Assembly: GCF_004006175.1 (NCBI RefSeq)
Contig: NZ_CP033219.1
Span: 2,170,001-2,234,000 of the forward strand
Direction: 5' to 3'
Length of the DNA stretch: 64,000 bases
Origin: Parasedimentitalea marina
Lineage (GTDB): Bacteria > Pseudomonadota > Alphaproteobacteria > Rhodobacterales > Rhodobacteraceae
Shown here: positions 35,380 through 45,215 of the stretch, one piece after another
Layout: each line of letters begins with the position of its first letter
Numbering within the stretch: the first letter of the stretch is position 1
Program-made: the position numbers and the translations under genes
The notes under the pieces: generated by a model
The model's database searches: none
Seen by the model: the letters and a program-made list of their open reading frames with translations, nothing else
What the model was told of the DNA's origin: nothing

Positions 35380-36975
35380 ATGAATGCTTTTACAAAACTA
35401 ATGGGTACTGCTGCGCTGGGCTTTGCCCTGGGTGCTGTTGCCCTGCCCGCAATGGCGGAAACGCCTGCCAATATGTTGGTGATCGCCAACCGTATCGATG
35501 ACATCACCACACTGGATCCCGCCCAAAGCTTTGAATTTGCTGGCTCGGACGTGCTGCGCAATATCTATGGCCGGTTGGTCAATTTTGATCCCATGGATCT
35601 GGACGCAGGGTATCAGCCTGATCTGGCCGAAAGCTGGACTGTGTCTGAAGATGGTCGCACTATCACATTCACCATGCGTGACGGCGTCAAGTTTCACTCG
35701 GGCAATCCAGTGCGCGCCGAAGATGTCGCATTCTCGTTCAAACGCGTTGTAACGCTGAACAAAACCCCATCGTTCATCCTGACACAGTTCGGCTTTACCC
35801 CCGAAAACATGGACGAAACCATCACCGTCAGCGGCAACACCGTGTCAATCACCACGGACAAGGAATATGCAACTTCGTTCGTGCTGAACTGCCTGACAGC
35901 CACCATCGGCGGGATCGTTGACGAAGTCACAGTCATGGCCAATGAAGTTGACGGCGATCTGGGCAACACATGGCTGAAAACCAATTCGGCCGGTTCCGGT
36001 GCCTATACACTTGCCAGCTGGAAGCCAAAGGAAAGCGTCACCCTGACTGCTAACTCTGACTTCTATTTGGGTGAACCAGCGATGAAGCGTGTCATCGTTC
36101 GTCACGTTCAGGAAAGTGCAACTCAGCGCCTCATGCTCGAGCGCGGTGACATTGATGTTGCGCGCAACTTGAATCCATCCGACGTCGAAGGCATTCGCAG
36201 TGCCGAAGGTGTCGAAGTTCTCGAAGAGATGCGCGGTCGTCTGATGTACATCTCGATGAACCAAAAGCATCCAGAACTGTCCAAGCCCGAAGTTCGCCAG
36301 GCACTAAAGTACCTGATCGACTACGAAGGCATGCAGAACAGCTTCCTCAAGGGAGCTTATGTCACCCACCAGAACTTCCTGCCGCGCACCTATTTGGGCG
36401 CCGTGGATGAGAACCCGTTCTCGATGGATGTTGAAAAAGCCAAGGCCTTGTTGGCCGAAGCGGGTGTAGATGGTCTGGAATTGACTGTTGGTGTTCGCGA
36501 AGCGCAGGAGCGTCTGGAAATCGGTCAGTCACTGCAAAACACATTTGCGCAGGCCGGCATCACGCTGAACCTCGAAGTTGGTACTGGCAAGCAGGTTCTT
36601 TCCAAGTATCGCGCACGCGAGCTGGATATCTATCTGGGTGCATGGGGCCCTGATTATCCGGATCCACATACCAATGCTGGTACATTTGCCTATAACCCCG
36701 ACAACTCGGACGAGGCGCAGGCTACTGGTCTGCTGGCATGGCGCAACAGCTGGGATACTGGCAAGCTGACTGGTATGTCTGCCGCCGCCGTGGTCGAAGG
36801 AGACCGCAGCAAGCGTGAAGCAATGTATCACGACATTCAGGCAACTTTCCGCGATACCTCGCCTTTTGCTGTGATGTTCCAGAAGATTGAACCGGCTGGC
36901 ATCAACGAAGATGTTGAAGGTCTGAACCTTGGCGGTGCGATCACCGCAGTGTCATACTGGACCGTGACCAAGTAA
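35380..36975 (+). CDS. ABC transporter periplasmic peptide-binding protein (SBP family 5)
   Basis: This 531-residue family 5 binding protein (DppA/OppA type) has a signal peptide MNAFTKLMGTAALGFALGAV cleaved at AMA-E, and no lipobox. Family landmarks are DDITTLDPAQSFEFAGSDVLRNIYGRLV, YQPDLAESWTVSEDGRTITFTMRDGVKFHSG, and the conserved PVRAEDVAFSF. GGGAG is well placed before the ATG at 35380. It leads a complete five-gene importer (binding protein, two permeases, two ATPases) directly after the dipeptidase gene. Peptides are the likely cargo, but family 5 proteins also carry nickel, heme or opines. Confidence 0.93.
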   Translation: MNAFTKLMGTAALGFALGAVALPAMAETPANMLVIANRIDDITTLDPAQSFEFAGSDVLRNIYGRLVNFDPMDLDAGYQPDLAESWTVSEDGRTITFTMRDGVKFHSGNPVRAEDVAFSFKRVVTLNKTPSFILTQFGFTPENMDETITVSGNTVSITTDKEYATSFVLNCLTATIGGIVDEVTVMANEVDGDLGNTWLKTNSAGSGAYTLASWKPKESVTLTANSDFYLGEPAMKRVIVRHVQESATQRLMLERGDIDVARNLNPSDVEGIRSAEGVEVLEEMRGRLMYISMNQKHPELSKPEVRQALKYLIDYEGMQNSFLKGAYVTHQNFLPRTYLGAVDENPFSMDVEKAKALLAEAGVDGLELTVGVREAQERLEIGQSLQNTFAQAGITLNLEVGTGKQVLSKYRARELDIYLGAWGPDYPDPHTNAGTFAYNPDNSDEAQATGLLAWRNSWDTGKLTGMSAAAVVEGDRSKREAMYHDIQATFRDTSPFAVMFQKIEPAGINEDVEGLNLGGAITAVSYWTVTK

Positions 36976-38034
36976 ATGTCGTCCACACACTACACACCAA
37001 AGAGGCAGCCCCGGCTGCCTCTTCCCTCTTGGCTAAAGGGTACGCTCGTCACCCTGGCGTCAATCTCGGTCACCATGTTGGGGCTTTTGTTTGTCACCTT
37101 CTTTATCGGTCGGGTGATGCCAATCGATCCGGTTATTGCAGTCGTTGGCGAGCGCGCCACGCAAGAGCAATATCACGCAGCATATCTTGAGCTGGGCCTC
37201 GACAAGTCATTGATTACACAATTCACCTATTACGTCTGGGACGTGTTGCATGGTGATTTTGGAATGTCGCTGCTGAATGCGCGTCCGGTGTCCGAAGACA
37301 TCAAACGTGTCTTTCCTGCGACCATGGAACTGGCCACCATAGGCATTATCTTTGGCATTGTGCTTGGCGTTCCGTTGGGTGTCGTTGCCGCAGTTCGCCG
37401 CGGCAGCTGGATTGACCAAATTGCCCGTGTGGTTGCGCTTGTTGGATATTCAATGCCCATTTTTTGGCTCGGACTGATGGGCCTATTGCTATTCTACGGT
37501 ATTCTCGGCTGGGTTGGCGGCCCGGGGCGTCAGGGCATTTTCTATGAGGATACTTTTCCCTCGGTCACCGGTATGATCTTGGTCGATGCCGCGCTCGCTC
37601 GCGATTGGGGTGCCTTTAAGGATGCATTTTCCCATATCGTGCTGCCGGCCTCGCTGCTGGGCTATTACAGCCTAGCCTATATCAGCCGGATGACCCGCTC
37701 GTTCATGCTGGAACAAATGTCAGCGGAATATGTGACCACTGCCCGTGTCAAAGGTCTCAGCGAATGGGCTGTGGTCTGGCGCCACGCTTTTCGCAATATC
37801 CGCGTACAGCTGATCACTGTGATCGCACTAAGCTATGCCAATCTGCTGGAGGGCTCGGTGCTTACCGAGATCATCTTCTCGTGGCCCGGCATCGGCAATT
37901 ACATCACCACCGCGTTGCTGTCTGCTGATATGAATGCAGTGCTGGGCGGCACGGTTGTTGTTGGATTAATTTTCGTCTGCCTGAATATCTTTTCCGACCT
38001 TCTCTATAAAATCTTCGACCCGAGGTCCAAATGA
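36976..38034 (+). CDS. ABC peptide transporter permease (DppB type)
   Basis: This 352-residue inner-membrane permease has about six helices and the EAA-type cytoplasmic loop (EYVTTARVKGLSEWAVVWRHAFRN), typical of DppB/OppB. The N-terminus has the family pattern of one long helix and then GLDKSLITQFTYYVWDVLHGDFGMSL. Its ATG immediately follows the stop of the binding-protein gene, and its end overlaps the next permease by four bases (ATGA). A short extra Pro/Arg-rich N-terminal stretch precedes the first helix. Confidence 0.93.
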   Translation: MSSTHYTPKRQPRLPLPSWLKGTLVTLASISVTMLGLLFVTFFIGRVMPIDPVIAVVGERATQEQYHAAYLELGLDKSLITQFTYYVWDVLHGDFGMSLLNARPVSEDIKRVFPATMELATIGIIFGIVLGVPLGVVAAVRRGSWIDQIARVVALVGYSMPIFWLGLMGLLLFYGILGWVGGPGRQGIFYEDTFPSVTGMILVDAALARDWGAFKDAFSHIVLPASLLGYYSLAYISRMTRSFMLEQMSAEYVTTARVKGLSEWAVVWRHAFRNIRVQLITVIALSYANLLEGSVLTEIIFSWPGIGNYITTALLSADMNAVLGGTVVVGLIFVCLNIFSDLLYKIFDPRSK

Positions 38035-38948
38035 GCAGTCAATCTCAAACTATGCGCGAATGGCTTTTATCCGAAACACCCGAGTCGCGTCGGCATGCCC
38101 GCTTAGCTGCCCTCTACAAAGGCTGGCTGACTCTGCGCGCGAACCATATGGCAATGATTGGGCTGGGCATTATTGCGGTTCTGGTGGGTACGGCGATTTT
38201 TGCGCCTCTGCTGGCGCCGCATGACCCCTTTGTACAGGACCTTGGCAACCGGCTGAAACCTCTGGGAACCGAGGATCATATTCTGGGCACTGACACGTTG
38301 GGCCGGGATATTCTCAGCCGAATGATCTACGGATCGCGGATTACGTTATATATCGTAGCACTAGTGGCGATGATCGCGCCGATCGCTGGGCTGTTGGTGG
38401 GCACCGTGTCGGGGTATGCTGGCGGTTGGACTGACATTGTCCTGATGCGCATCACCGATATTTTTCTGGCCTTTCCGCGCCTGGTGCTGGCTTTGGCATT
38501 TGTTGCCGCGCTGGGCGCCGGGATTGAGAACGCGGTGCTGGCCATTGCTCTGACCGCCTGGCCGCCCTATGCCCGCATGGCTCGTGCGGAAACCCTGACT
38601 ATCCGTTCTTCGGATTATATCAGCGCCATTCGCCTGCAAGGCGCCGGACCGCTTCGTATCATCATCAAACACATTTGGCCTCTGTGTATCAGTTCATTGA
38701 TCGTGCGGGTAACGCTGGACATGGCTGGCATCATTCTCGCCGCTGCTGGTCTGGGCTTTTTAGGACTTGGCGCTCAGCCTCCCTCGCCCGAATGGGGCGC
38801 AATGATATCAGAGGGCCGTCGTTTCATTTTGGATCACTGGTGGATCGCAACTATGCCCGGTCTTGCAATCTTTACGGTTTCGCTGGCTTTCAACCTACTG
38901 GGTGACGGCTTGCGCGACGTGCTTGACCCAAAGGACAGCACCTCATGA
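38031..38948 (+). CDS. ABC peptide transporter permease (DppC type)
   Basis: This 305-residue permease of the DppC/OppC class has an N-terminal OppC_N helix (about 40-60, AMIGLGIIAVLVGTAIFAPL) followed by the family text APHDPFVQDLGNRLKPLGTEDHILGTDTLGRDILSRMIYGSR. The EAA loop is YISAIRLQGAGPLRIIIKHIWP. It overlaps both neighbours by four bases, so all membrane and ATPase subunits are translated in a chain. Confidence 0.93.
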   Translation: MSSQSQTMREWLLSETPESRRHARLAALYKGWLTLRANHMAMIGLGIIAVLVGTAIFAPLLAPHDPFVQDLGNRLKPLGTEDHILGTDTLGRDILSRMIYGSRITLYIVALVAMIAPIAGLLVGTVSGYAGGWTDIVLMRITDIFLAFPRLVLALAFVAALGAGIENAVLAIALTAWPPYARMARAETLTIRSSDYISAIRLQGAGPLRIIIKHIWPLCISSLIVRVTLDMAGIILAAAGLGFLGLGAQPPSPEWGAMISEGRRFILDHWWIATMPGLAIFTVSLAFNLLGDGLRDVLDPKDSTS

Positions 38949-39802
38949 CGACATTACTGGATGTAGATAACCTTTGGGTAAAGTTCCCCACCCGCAGCGG
39001 CGTCTTTGACGCTGTACGTGGAGTGTCGTTCTCGTTGGGACGGGAACGATTAGGCATCGTCGGCGAGAGTGGTTCAGGCAAATCACTGACGGGCCGGGCT
39101 ATATTGCAGTTGATCCGCCCACCCGGAATTGTCGAAGCAGGTCACATCAACCTGCATGGTGAAAACCTGCTGGCCAAATCCGCACAAGAAATACGCACGG
39201 TACGCGGTGAAAAGATATCGATGGTGATGCAGGATCCTAAATTCTCGCTGAACCCGGTTATGCGCGTTGGCGATCAGATAATTGAGGCCTACCGGCTGCA
39301 CGCCAAGGCCAGCAAGGCCGAGGCCTATCAGAAATCGGTTGAGATGCTTGAGGCCGTGTCGATCCGTGACGCCGAACGGGTGATGAAGGCCTACCCGCAT
39401 GAAATGTCGGGTGGCATGGGACAACGGATCATGATTGCCATGATGTTGATCCCCAATCCGGAAATCCTGATAGCGGATGAACCGACCTCGGCTCTGGATG
39501 TATCTGTTCAGGGACAGGTTCTGTCGATCATGGACAAGTTGGTAAAAGACCGCGGCATGGGGCTAATCTTTATCAGCCACGATTTGAACCTTGTGTCGCA
39601 ATTCTGCGACCGGGTGCTGATCATGTATGCCGGCCGTATCGTCGAAGTCTGCCAGGCCGACAAGCTGCACGAAGCGAAACATCCTTATACCAAAGGTTTA
39701 TTGGGCAGCCTGCCCCGATTTGAGTCCCCACGCGACAGATTGCAGGTGTTAACCCGTGACCCGGCTTGGCGAGAAGCCCCCAGCGTGGAGGGGCGGCTAT
39801 GA
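38945..39802 (+). CDS. ABC peptide transporter ATPase (DppD type)
   Basis: This 285-residue ATPase has Walker [11 protein letters not shown]-loop [14 protein letters not shown], signature SGGMGQR and Walker [18 protein letters not shown]-terminal oligopeptide_trn/HPY tail follows ([21 protein letters not shown]). This tail is usual for DppD/OppD; in family members a Cys cluster there may bind an Fe-S cluster, but no such cluster is visible here. The gene overlaps the upstream permease and the downstream ATPase gene by four bases each. Confidence 0.93.
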   Translation: MTTLLDVDNLWVKFPTRSGVFDAVRGVSFSLGRERLGIVGESGSGKSLTGRAILQLIRPPGIVEAGHINLHGENLLAKSAQEIRTVRGEKISMVMQDPKFSLNPVMRVGDQIIEAYRLHAKASKAEAYQKSVEMLEAVSIRDAERVMKAYPHEMSGGMGQRIMIAMMLIPNPEILIADEPTSALDVSVQGQVLSIMDKLVKDRGMGLIFISHDLNLVSQFCDRVLIMYAGRIVEVCQADKLHEAKHPYTKGLLGSLPRFESPRDRLQVLTRDPAWREAPSVEGRL

Positions 39803-40554
39803 ATGACGCTATTTCAATCCAAAATCTAAATGTTTGGTTTGGCGAACATGACGATCTGTTTCAGGCGGTCAAGAATGCCACTATTTCGGTATCTGAAGGG
39901 GCCAGTTTTGGTCTGGTCGGCGAAAGCGGTTCAGGCAAGTCAACCATCCTTAGGGCACTGACCGGACTGGCTCCTCAGTGGGAGGGGCAGATGTCAGTCA
40001 ATGGTATCGAACTGAGCCATAAACGGGAAAAACATTTTTACAAAACTGTTCAAATGGTGTTCCAAGACCCCTACGCCTCGTTACATCCGCGCCAGTCAGT
40101 GGATCAGGTATTGTCGGAAACGCTTACCCTGCATGGATTTCGTGATATAGATGATCGGGTCAACCGGCTATTGCTCGATGTTGGCCTTGGCCCTGAATTC
40201 AGATTTCGTTACCCGCACCAATTGTCCGGTGGTCAACGCCAGCGCATTGCCATTGCCCGCGCTCTGGCACCGGAACCCAAAATCCTGCTGCTCGACGAAC
40301 CAACATCGGCACTGGATGTGTCTGTACAGGCCGAAATCCTAAATCTGCTGTGTGATCTACGGGCAGAACATGGCTTGACCTATCTGATGGTCTCACATGA
40401 TCTGGCTGTTGTGGCACATATGTGCGAACGCGCTGCAGTGATGCGTAATGGCGAAATCGTCGAGATTATCGAAGTGGCCGATATGCGCGCCGGTAAGACT
40501 ACGCATGACTATACAGCTCAATTGCTTCATGCTTCGGCAAATCGAGTTGCTTGA
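39799..40554 (+). CDS. ABC peptide transporter ATPase (DppF type)
   Basis: This 251-residue ATPase is the partner of the DppD-type subunit. It has Walker [12 protein letters not shown]-loop MVFQDPYASLHPRQ, signature LSGGQRQR and Walker [16 protein letters not shown]. The ATG at 39799 lies in ATGA with the previous stop; a frame extending to 39766 is not needed. It is shorter than the usual 320-residue DppF because the C-terminal peptide-transport tail is minimal, and it ends soon after TTHDYTAQLLHAS. It is the last gene of the importer operon. No obvious terminator follows. Confidence 0.92.
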   Translation: MNDAISIQNLNVWFGEHDDLFQAVKNATISVSEGASFGLVGESGSGKSTILRALTGLAPQWEGQMSVNGIELSHKREKHFYKTVQMVFQDPYASLHPRQSVDQVLSETLTLHGFRDIDDRVNRLLLDVGLGPEFRFRYPHQLSGGQRQRIAIARALAPEPKILLLDEPTSALDVSVQAEILNLLCDLRAEHGLTYLMVSHDLAVVAHMCERAAVMRNGEIVEIIEVADMRAGKTTHDYTAQLLHASANRVA

Positions 40555-40750
40555 AATGGGCCATAAACTGCGCGGTTAAACGCCGGGCAGTTCATCGACT
40601 GGACCTGTCAAACTTTTGTGCTACTCCAAATGCTCGTTTAAGCCAATCTTGGACGTCAAATATTGATACTTGAAGGATAAACCTGTTAAACCGATTCACA
40701 TTCCAAATCAAAATACCATATAAGGGTTTGCGGATAGGAAGGATTTCACC

Positions 40751-41620
40751 ATGCAACTGCCATTCAATGGAGCAATCAGCGCCTACTATGAAGACGCAGC
40801 ACCAGCCGAAATTCGCAATGCTATCCGAGAGCACGGCAAGGACAAAATTTTAAGCCGAAGCTATCCACATCCAGAGAGAATGAGCCGCAAATCCTATAAC
40901 AAGGAAATGGCCAAACTGCAGGTTGAACTGGTAAAAATGCAAGCAGGGATCAAGCAGTCCGGCGACCGCGTTGCTGTTCTGTTTGAAGGGCGAGATGCCT
41001 CCGGAAAAGGCGGTACAATCAAAAGATTCCGTGAAAATCTTAATCCACGCGGCGCACGTGTCGTGGCTCTTAGCAAGCCCTCAGAGGCAGAGCAGACACA
41101 ATGGTACTTCCAACGGTACATTGATCACCTGCCTTCCGGTGGTGAAATAACATTCTTTGATCGCAGTTGGTACAATCGTGCGGTCGTGGAAAACGTCTTT
41201 GGGTTCTGTAGTGACGACCAACGTGAGCGGTTTTTCAGACAAGTGGACGGATTTGAACGCGCGCTGGTCGATGACGGCATCAAACTGTTCAAGTTCTGGC
41301 TGAACGTCGGCCGCGCCGAGCAGCTGCGCCGGTTCCTTAAACGGGAAGAAGACCCATTAAAGCAATGGAAACTCAGCCCAATTGATATCAAGGGCCTTGA
41401 ACGCTGGGATGATTACACTACTGCTATTGGTGAAACATTTGAACGCAGCCATAGTGAGGCAGCGCCCTGGACAGTGATCAGATCCGAAGACAAACGCCGG
41501 GCGCGAGTGTCTGCCGTCCGCCACGTCTTAAGTGCGCTCGACTATGAAAATAAAGACATCAGTGCACTTGGTTCTGTAGACACAACAATCTGCGGCGGCC
41601 CGGAAATCTGGGATGCCTAA
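40751..41620 (+). CDS. ppk2: Polyphosphate kinase 2 (PPK2, class I)
   Basis: This 289-residue enzyme transfers phosphate between polyphosphate and nucleoside diphosphates, usually making GTP or ATP from polyphosphate. Walker A is GRDASGKGG (80-88), the lid region contains [15 protein letters not shown], and Walker B is [10 protein letters not shown] (135-144). The single-domain length fits class I PPK2. GGAAGG stands before the ATG. The end overlaps a TetR regulator gene by eight bases. The Ppx/GppA phosphatase gene is 32 kb away, so polyphosphate genes are not clustered. Confidence 0.93.
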   Translation: MQLPFNGAISAYYEDAAPAEIRNAIREHGKDKILSRSYPHPERMSRKSYNKEMAKLQVELVKMQAGIKQSGDRVAVLFEGRDASGKGGTIKRFRENLNPRGARVVALSKPSEAEQTQWYFQRYIDHLPSGGEITFFDRSWYNRAVVENVFGFCSDDQRERFFRQVDGFERALVDDGIKLFKFWLNVGRAEQLRRFLKREEDPLKQWKLSPIDIKGLERWDDYTTAIGETFERSHSEAAPWTVIRSEDKRRARVSAVRHVLSALDYENKDISALGSVDTTICGGPEIWDA

Positions 41621-42230
41621 ACGTGGCTATCATCACGGCAATTTACGCCAGGCTTTGGTCGAGGCTGCACTGCGGCTAATCGAGGTAAAAGGTCCAACTG
41701 GATTTACCTTGTCTGAGGCTGCAAAACAGGCTGGAGTAACCCCTGCGGCAGTCTACCGGCACTTTGAGGGACGTGAAGACCTGATCGCTGAAGCGGCGCG
41801 TCAGGGGTTCTCAATGTTTGCGGATCTAATGCAATACGCTTACGAAAAGGGTCAACCCTCGGCCTTGGCTGCATTTGAATCCACGGGTCGCGCCTACTTG
41901 GCCTTTGCCCGCAAACATCCGGGCCATTACATAGCCATGTTTGAGAGCGGAATTTCAGTCAATAGAACTGCAGAATTGGCCGACGCGGCCGGCCGCGCCC
42001 GCGGCATTTTTGAACGCGCTGTTACCGAATTATGTGAGAATATCCCACCGCATAAGCGCCCGCCGGCCTCTATGTTTTCGGCTCATATTCTGGCGCTTAG
42101 CCATGGGGTTGTAGAGCTTTACGCCCGCAACACCCCAGGCTCCGCTTCGCCGTTTTCGCCGGAGGATCTACTGGAAAGCGGTATAGGAATCTACTTGCGT
42201 GGCTTAGGTCTGATTGGCCCGGATGCGTAG
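41613..42230 (+). CDS. TetR/AcrR family transcriptional regulator, overlapping ppk2
   Basis: This 205-residue regulator has an N-terminal helix-turn-helix ([20 protein letters not shown]...[27 protein letters not shown]). A C-terminal ligand-binding domain of the WHG-like type follows ([19 protein letters not shown]). Its start overlaps the ppk2 reading frame by eight bases, so it is co-translated with the polyphosphate kinase and may regulate that operon. The ligand is unknown. It is followed by the rpsI terminator region, convergent with rpsI. Confidence 0.9.
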   Translation: MPKRGYHHGNLRQALVEAALRLIEVKGPTGFTLSEAAKQAGVTPAAVYRHFEGREDLIAEAARQGFSMFADLMQYAYEKGQPSALAAFESTGRAYLAFARKHPGHYIAMFESGISVNRTAELADAAGRARGIFERAVTELCENIPPHKRPPASMFSAHILALSHGVVELYARNTPGSASPFSPEDLLESGIGIYLRGLGLIGPDA

Positions 42231-42316
42231 TATATTGGCGAGCTGGCCAATAGATCTCTAAATGCGGCGCCGCTGACGTATTGACCATTCTTGCCCCCAA
42301 CCTGAACTGGAAAGCA

Positions 42317-42345
42317 AAAAGGCCGCGCATTTTGCGCGGCCTTTT
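42317..42345. terminator. Bidirectional terminator between tetR and rpsI
   Basis: A 12-base stem (AAAAGGCCGCGC paired with GCGCGGCCTTTT) closes an ATTTT loop. A and T runs on both sides make it work for both convergent units. Confidence 0.9.
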
Positions 42346-42365
42346 CAATGTGATATAACCCAAAC

Positions 42366-42851
42366 TTAACGCTTGGAGAACTGGAAGCTCTTACGAGCTT
42401 TGGCCTTACCGTATTTCTTACGCTCAACAACACGGCTGTCGCGTGTCAAGAAGCCAGCAGCTTTCAGTGCGCCGCGCAGGCTGGGATCATACAGCTGCAG
42501 TGCTTTGGAAATACCGTGCTTGACCGCACCGGCCTGACCGGACAGGCCGCCGCCTTTGACGGTAGCATAGACATCAAACTGGTCTTCGGTGCCGGACACC
42601 TGGAACGGTTGACGCAGGATCATCTGCAGAACCGGACGGGCGAAGTACACCTTGATTTCGCGACCGTTCACGGTGACCTTACCGGAACCCGGCTTGATCC
42701 AAACGCGGGCAACAGCGTCTTTACGCTTGCCGGTTGCATAGGAACGGCCCAACTCATCACGCACAGGATCGCGTGCGATGATGTCTTCGGCTACAGCTTC
42801 AACGCCAGCAACGGCGCTCAGCTCTTCGAGAGTGTTGATCTGATCAGACAT
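42366..42851 (-). CDS. rpsI: 30S ribosomal protein S9
   Basis: This 161-residue S9 of the small subunit has a C-terminal tail ([22 protein letters not shown]) that reaches the P-site tRNA. The family core is [27 protein letters not shown] and [21 protein letters not shown]. An N-terminal extension of about 35 residues ([20 protein letters not shown]...) is typical of alphaproteobacteria. It lies five bases after rplM, with an upstream GGAG. Confidence 0.98.
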   Translation of the reverse strand: MSDQINTLEELSAVAGVEAVAEDIIARDPVRDELGRSYATGKRKDAVARVWIKPGSGKVTVNGREIKVYFARPVLQMILRQPFQVSGTEDQFDVYATVKGGGLSGQAGAVKHGISKALQLYDPSLRGALKAAGFLTRDSRVVERKKYGKAKARKSFQFSKR

Positions 42852-42856
42852 CTACA

Positions 42857-43315
42857 TTAGCTCCGGGTGTTTTTCTTGTTCATGGACTTTACGTCCAGAA
42901 CGTCGGGGCTTTGCGCCTCATGGGGATGCTCGGCACCAGCGTATACACGCAGGTTTGTCATCAGCTGGCGGCTGAGCTTATTGCCCGGCAACATGCGCTT
43001 GACCGCTTGGATCATGACGCGCTCGGGGTGCTTACCCTCGAGGATCTGCTGCTTGGTACGCGACTTGATGCCACCCGGGTGACCGGTGTGCCAGTAGAAG
43101 TTTTCTTCGCGTTTTTTGCCAGTCATCTGAACTTTGTCAGCATTGATGATGATGACATTGTCACCACAATCCATGTGAGGTGTGAACATTGGCTTGTGCT
43201 TGCCGCGCAAGCGCATGGCAACAATCGAGGCAAGACGGCCCAGCACCACGCCTTCGGCGTCGATGATGATCCATTTCTTCTCGATGTCTGCTGGGGTAGC
43301 AGAGAAGGTTTTCAT
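42857..43315 (-). CDS. rplM: 50S ribosomal protein L13
   Basis: This 152-residue L13 of the large subunit shows [38 protein letters not shown] near the start and [18 protein letters not shown] near the end, as expected. It is the first gene of the rplM-rpsI operon found across bacteria. A promoter-like sequence lies about 70 bases upstream. Confidence 0.98.
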   Translation of the reverse strand: MKTFSATPADIEKKWIIIDAEGVVLGRLASIVAMRLRGKHKPMFTPHMDCGDNVIIINADKVQMTGKKREENFYWHTGHPGGIKSRTKQQILEGKHPERVMIQAVKRMLPGNKLSRQLMTNLRVYAGAEHPHEAQSPDVLDVKSMNKKNTRS

Positions 43316-43381
43316 GGCAGGTAAATCCTGTTTAACGTGGAGAACATCGGAACAGGTCCGACATTCGAGTTCTATGGACGG

Positions 43382-43410
43382 GGTTTACGGGGAACCTTTG
43401 CACCCGTCAA
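43382..43410 (-). promoter_or_regulatory. Probable rplM-rpsI promoter
   Basis: On the minus strand, TTGACG and TAAACC are separated by exactly 17 bases, giving a leader of roughly 60 bases before the rplM start codon. The -35 box is near consensus. I see no conserved leader structure. Confidence 0.55.
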
Positions 43411-43718
43411 CCACAGTTATATAGATTTTATAGCGCAATTACATACACTTACAAATTAGGTATTATAATACCCCATAAATTCTCACCTCAATCCAACCAA
43501 CTTTCGTATCTCGCGCTCTACTTAACTCGGTACATCTGACTGGCGCTATTGTGGGGCAACTCCACCTTTAGGTTTGGTTGCGGCGAATGAAACGGCGGGA
43601 ATGACTGTATCCAAGGGGAGCAGGAGCTATTCAGCTGACTGTTTCACTGTATGACGTCCCTTATAGAATTCTGGCGCATAGCGATACTTCATGATCCGCT
43701 GGCTCATGCCAAGCGGAC
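43411..43718. other. Intergenic region upstream of rplM and downstream of the MocR gene
   Basis: About 310 bases contain an AT-rich block (43411-43500) that could be an upstream element for the ribosomal promoter. A possible 26-codon frame on the minus strand directly after the MocR stop (43627-43707) has a weak ribosome-binding site and is not called. Nothing else is recognisable. Confidence 0.4.
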
Positions 43719-45122
43719 CTAAACGCTAATTTGCTCCGGGGGGTTATCCAGCAAAGCTCTGAGACGCTGCATGGCGGCCTCGAACACCGCCAGGGAAACA
43801 TGGCAATTTACGGCAATACGCACAGCATTTGGTGCACGCCCGTCCCGCAGGGCAAATTCATCCGCCGACCTTATCTGGACGCCTTGCGCTTCGGCCGCTC
43901 GGGTAAAAGCTGCCGAACGCCATCCCGCAGGGAGCCGTAGCCACAAAAATGGCACTTGATCATCCCAGGTAAGATCAAATCCACCTAGAGTATTCACTGC
44001 ACTACGCACGTACCGGGCCATCTCGGCCTGTACCTCGCGGGCCAACACTTTGGTCTTAGGATCCCGCAAAAGGATGCAAGTCAGCGCTGCCAGCGGCTGC
44101 GCTAACCCAAAGTACCCGTGTTCGGCTGCCCGCCGCAAATCTGCCCCTCTTCCCTGCGGTGACAATGCAAACCCAACACGTAAAGACGGTGTCAACGTCT
44201 TCGAAATTGAACTCACGTGCCAGCCCAACTCAGGAGCCAGCGAACGATAGCTTGGCGCGCGAGGATCCCCCATTCGGTAGCAATCATCCTCGATAATTTG
44301 AATACCGTGACGCCTGGCCACCCTGACAATCTCTTGGCGCCGCTCCAGTGGAGTATACAGGCCGGTGGGATTGTGCACTTCGGGACTTGTGCAGAACGCC
44401 ACCGCGCCAGACTGGCGAACCGCTTTTTCCAGAGAGGCCGGAACCACACCGTGTTTGTCCATCTCAACTCCGACGACACGGGCCCGCAACAATTCAGCTG
44501 CACGGCGAAATCCAGCATATGACAGATCTTCAACCAATACGGTGGGTTGCGGCCCTTGCAATATGGCCTGCATCACAACCATCAGTCCACTTTGACCGCC
44601 GTGAGTAAGAACCACGTCCTTTTCATTCAAACTTCCGAGCGGTAATTCTGACAGCCACTCAACCACTGCCTCGCGCACTGGCTGATAGGCGCTCCGGGTC
44701 GGATAGCTAAGAAAAGACAGTTCCGGACCTTCCGAAACCTGTATCAATGCTTTGCGAATTGCTGCAACTTGACCGACGTCCGGAATCCTTGGGCTGAATA
44801 AACTGATGTGATCCGGATTTTTCAGTTCATGGACATGTAACTGCCTAGCCCAAACATCATCCAGAACCGGTTTTTGCTTGGCCGCAACAAAGGTGCCACG
44901 ACCGACCTCGGCCTGAAGCAAGCCTTCCTCAGTCAGAATCGAATAGGCACGGGCAACAGTCCCTGGCGTAATACCCAGTTGATAAGACAACTCACGCACG
45001 GGCGGCAATTTTGTGCCCACCAGTAGATTACCGTCATCAACTGCTGAACGAATTGTATCCGCAAGCTTTTTATACTTCGGGCCCTTGGTCTCACCAAGGT
45101 TTTGAGGCCAAATTGTACTCAT
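43719..45122 (-). CDS. MocR/PdxR-type GntR regulator with aminotransferase domain
   Basis: This 467-residue regulator fuses a GntR winged helix (about 10-80: YKKLADTIRSAVDDGNLLVGTKLPPVRELSYQLGITPGTVARAYSIL) to a fold-type I aminotransferase domain. The PLP site is intact, with the ISKTLTPSLRVGF Lys region and NPTGLYTPLERRQEI. It probably senses PLP or an amino-compound. The start at 45122 has GGAAGGA upstream; a longer frame to 45233 would run through the regulatory region. The gene is divergent from a DUF1127 gene, and the 93-base gap contains two direct repeats that look like its operator. Confidence 0.92.
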   Translation of the reverse strand: MSTIWPQNLGETKGPKYKKLADTIRSAVDDGNLLVGTKLPPVRELSYQLGITPGTVARAYSILTEEGLLQAEVGRGTFVAAKQKPVLDDVWARQLHVHELKNPDHISLFSPRIPDVGQVAAIRKALIQVSEGPELSFLSYPTRSAYQPVREAVVEWLSELPLGSLNEKDVVLTHGGQSGLMVVMQAILQGPQPTVLVEDLSYAGFRRAAELLRARVVGVEMDKHGVVPASLEKAVRQSGAVAFCTSPEVHNPTGLYTPLERRQEIVRVARRHGIQIIEDDCYRMGDPRAPSYRSLAPELGWHVSSISKTLTPSLRVGFALSPQGRGADLRRAAEHGYFGLAQPLAALTCILLRDPKTKVLAREVQAEMARYVRSAVNTLGGFDLTWDDQVPFLWLRLPAGWRSAAFTRAAEAQGVQIRSADEFALRDGRAPNAVRIAVNCHVSLAVFEAAMQRLRALLDNPPEQISV

Positions 45123-45155
45123 TACAATCCTTCCATAGACAGTACGTAAATCACT

Positions 45156-45196
45156 TTGTATCAAGTAAAAGTAACACAAACGCAGGATTGTATCAA
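45156..45196. promoter_or_regulatory. Direct repeats, probable MocR operator
   Basis: TTGTATCAA occurs at 45156-45164 and again at 45188-45196, 32 bases apart start to start, about three helical turns. MocR/GabR-type dimers are known to bind direct repeats in gaps with their divergent target genes. The 9-mer is also close to its own reverse complement (TTGATACAA). Confidence 0.6.
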
Positions 45197-45215
45197 CACA
45201 ATATTGGAGTACACG

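Noticed and set aside
43627..43707. A 26-codon minus-strand frame 11 bases after the MocR stop codon
   Set aside because: It is basic and Tyr/Arg-rich like some small proteins, but the ribosome-binding site is weak and such short frames arise by chance; no supporting promoter or terminator.
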